A DNA stretch of 64,000 bases from Olivibacter domesticus (GTDB lineage Bacteria > Bacteroidota > Bacteroidia > Sphingobacteriales > Sphingobacteriaceae). A program made the translations under genes and the position numbers. How positions within the stretch are numbered: position 1 is the first letter of the stretch; each line of letters opens with the position of its first letter. Positions 62,524 through 64,000 of this stretch are shown here, in pieces. The notes beneath the pieces are model-generated. The model made no database searches. It saw only the letters and a program-made list of their open reading frames with translations, and was not told where the DNA came from. The stretch is from the NCBI RefSeq assembly GCF_900109575.1, contig NZ_FOAF01000004.1:124001-188000 (forward strand), in the 5' to 3' direction.

Positions 62524-62677
62524 GGTTATTGGTTATTCGTTGTTAGTTATTGGTAGCAAGACTATCTTAGTTACGAGTTGCCGGTTGCGAGTTGTGAGTA
62601 TGATCACTACTTAAAGCTTGACAAATCAACTACTCAACGATTTAGCAAGTCAACAACTTAACGATTCAACGCTATTT
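62524..62677. repeat. 14 heptads and 6 to 7 octads between yraN and the cyclotransferase gene
   Basis: Heptads 62524-62621: GGTTATT, GGTTATT, CGTTGTT, AGTTATT, GGTAGCA, AGACTAT, CTTAGTT, ACGAGTT, GCCGGTT, GCGAGTT, GTGAGTA and three more. Octads 62622-62677: CAAATCAA, CTACTCAA, CGATTTAG, CAAGTCAA, CAACTTAA, CGATTCAA, CGCTATTT. The octads adjoin the yraN stop. The arrangement equals that at 37233, but here in a housekeeping region. Confidence 0.9.
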
Positions 62678-63044
62678 ACGAATATCTTGGCCAAAAAGCA
62701 TCTTTGATATGTCTGATATTAAACTCATTATCCTGATTTGCAAATATAGAAACGACGTCAAATCTGATTTCTCCTTGATACCTTCTTTGGTGAATAAAAA
62801 TATTTGCCGCTCTTGCCAATTTATGTTGTTTATGCCAATTTACAGATTCATAAGGCAAGCCAAAATTACCACTTGACCGTGTTTTCACCTCGACGAAAAT
62901 TAAGATTTTTTCATCAGACATAATAAGATCAACTTCCAGCTGTTTATGCCGCCAATTCTTGCACTCCAATCGATAGCCCAACTTAAGCAGGTGAGCCAAC
63001 GCTGCCTCCTCTCCTTTTGCTCCGGTAATATGATGCTGCGCCAT
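62676..63044 (-). CDS. yraN: YraN/UPF0102 family nuclease-like protein
   Basis: This 122-residue protein has the UPF0102 pattern: GAKGEEAALAHLLKLGYRLE, then NWRHKQLEVDLIMSDEK and IFVEVKTRSSGNFG. The last two carry the E-x(n)-D...E-V-K residues of a restriction-endonuclease-like fold. RFDVVSIF comes near the end. Its function is not settled. It is usual length, has no signal, and lies 6 bp after the dnaG stop, so the two are cotranscribed. This pair marks ordinary core genome at the right of the window. Confidence 0.93.
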   Translation of the reverse strand: MAQHHITGAKGEEAALAHLLKLGYRLECKNWRHKQLEVDLIMSDEKILIFVEVKTRSSGNFGLPYESVNWHKQHKLARAANIFIHQRRYQGEIRFDVVSIFANQDNEFNIRHIKDAFWPRYS

Positions 63045-63050
63045 AATTCC

Positions 63051-64000
63051 TTATTTAACAATTACAGTCCCCAGAAATCCTGTCAACTCTCTTTCCATCG
63101 TTTTTAATTTCTGATACTTCCCCATCAGGATTTCAATGTTCTCCATATTGTCTTCCCGTTTTAACTCCTCTCTGATCTCTTGCATGTTTTGTTCTACCTT
63201 ACGCCTTTTTATTCTGTATAATGCGCCTAGTACAACATTTTTTAGGTTATCTGTTTCTTGAGCGACATATATTTTACGCTTTTCATCGTTCCAATTAGGG
63301 CTCAGGCTATAAGGAGAAGCTAATAAGGTGATGGCCAAATCAGCAATTTCCCTATCCTTATGCGTGATAAAATACCTTTCGTCGGGCAGTTCTTCCTTTT
63401 CCATAAATTCCAAATAAACGGCAGCTATTCGTTGGCATATGGGATCTGTAAACATGACGTCCTCTAGACCCGCAAAGAGTACAATCGCGATGGGATAATC
63501 TTGCTCCCACTTCGCAGGTATTTCGCCATAGTGCAGGAGAATCCGAATGATCTCACGTTCTTGAAGAACAAGCGATTCAGGACCGCTGATAGATTCATCA
63601 ACTTCTTCTGCCGATGGTCCAGCGCCTATCGGCATAGGATCCATAAAAAGATCAGGTGGAGGTTCATTCCCTCCAAAAGGAGGTTGGGGTCTTTCGCTCG
63701 CTTTTTGACTTTTCTTGGCCGCCGTAAGCTTTAATTTATTTAGCTCAGAAATCAGCAGACGTTCTTCAATATTTAATAGAAGACTACACTCTCTTATAAA
63801 AACCGAAGCCTTGATGTCATCCGGTATAAGCGAAATACTTTCTACAACATCGTGTATTACTTCAGCTCGCTTTATTGGATCATTCCCCGCGTCTTTTAAG
63901 AGAACATCTGTTTTATAAAAAATAAAATCTTTACTATTTCCAGCGATATATTGTTTAAAGGACTCTGCTCCATGCTTCATCGCAAAAGAATCAGGATCAT
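63051..64000 (-). CDS. dnaG: DNA primase DnaG, C-terminal part (continues past window edge)
   Basis: The frame is open through the right edge: the bases 63981-64000 on the minus strand read DPDSFA, then MKHGAESFKQYIAG. This is the conserved stretch after the TOPRIM domain in which DnaG residues DPDS(F/L) are typical. The visible 316 codons cover the end of the TOPRIM region, the linker helices (IERLLISELNKLKL-like, here EERLLISELNKLKL), and the C-terminal helicase-binding domain ending LTGFLGTVIVK. Primase makes RNA primers at the replication fork. The N-terminal zinc and RNA-polymerase-fold domains are outside the window. Confidence 0.93.
   Translation of the reverse strand, partial: DPDSFAMKHGAESFKQYIAGNSKDFIFYKTDVLLKDAGNDPIKRAEVIHDVVESISLIPDDIKASVFIRECSLLLNIEERLLISELNKLKLTAAKKSQKASERPQPPFGGNEPPPDLFMDPMPIGAGPSAEEVDESISGPESLVLQEREIIRILLHYGEIPAKWEQDYPIAIVLFAGLEDVMFTDPICQRIAAVYLEFMEKEELPDERYFITHKDREIADLAITLLASPYSLSPNWNDEKRKIYVAQETDNLKNVVLGALYRIKRRKVEQNMQEIREELKREDNMENIEILMGKYQKLKTMERELTGFLGTVIVK

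Noticed and set aside
1-64000. tRNA, rRNA, insertion sequences or phage genes
   Set aside because: I looked for cloverleaf ends, transposase motifs and integrase signatures and recognised none; a dedicated search could still find a small RNA.

Overview
The window looks like chromosomal DNA from a Bacteroidota bacterium of the Sphingobacteriaceae type (Sphingobacterium/Olivibacter/Pedobacter-like). Supporting signs are three SusC-or-FecA-type TonB receptors, SusD lipoproteins, ECF sigma/FecR pairs, TAnnTTTG promoter boxes, weak Shine-Dalgarno signals, and many secreted glycosidases with Bacteroidota-style signal peptides. No tRNA, rRNA, CRISPR array, insertion sequence or phage gene was recognised.

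Layout. 1-7.6 kb: a decayed glycan-utilisation area with two GH29 fucosidases (one cut by the window edge), a GH20 hexosaminidase, a 52-codon relic of a SusD gene, a headless M60-type metallopeptidase that keeps its HEIGH zinc motif, and a large outer-membrane beta-barrel protein. 7.9-12 kb: a secreted C1-family peptidase, a WG-repeat protein, and a histidine-decarboxylase-type gene interrupted by an in-frame TGA, with a divergent Lrp/AsnC regulator. 12.2-17 kb: a stand-alone SusC/SusD pair. 17-22.7 kb: two proteins of unknown function, a LytTR/histidine-kinase pair and a GH20. 22.9-28.5 kb: a FecI/FecR/FecA-like siderophore uptake set with a PepSY membrane protein. 28.7-42.3 kb: a long minus-strand run of permease, glutamine-synthetase-like ligase, iron alcohol dehydrogenase, glutamine amidotransferase, aldehyde dehydrogenase, LutABC, GH29 and GH20. 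42.8-44.9 kb: an M3 peptidase. 45-59.8 kb: a polysaccharide-utilisation-like locus of ECF sigma, FecR, SusC, SusD, an arylsulfotransferase-like protein, a DUF6067-type glycosidase-like protein and a DUF5107/TPR protein. 60-64 kb: a Tat-type metallophosphatase, glutaminyl cyclotransferase, YraN and the 3' end of dnaG.

How the genes may work together. The GH20/GH29 enzymes would remove terminal HexNAc and fucose from host- or fungal-type glycans. The ligase-ADH-ALDH-amidotransferase set fits a gamma-glutamylation route for an amino alcohol such as ethanolamine. LutABC would oxidise L-lactate, which could also arise from fucose. Four near-identical 12-bp palindromes, GCAAYCGRTTGC, lie beside a GH29, a GH20, the ECF sigma gene and the phosphatase. 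They look like operators of one LacI-type regulator encoded elsewhere.

The most unusual structure is in the spacers between minus-strand genes. At least nine spacers are built of degenerate 7-nt periodic sequence. In five of them an 8-nt periodic block is also present, and reading along the mRNA the order is gene, octads, heptads, next gene. In four of the five the octads adjoin or overlap the upstream stop codon. The period is kept while the sequence drifts, and the tracts run up to the next start codon. I do not recognise this as a described element.
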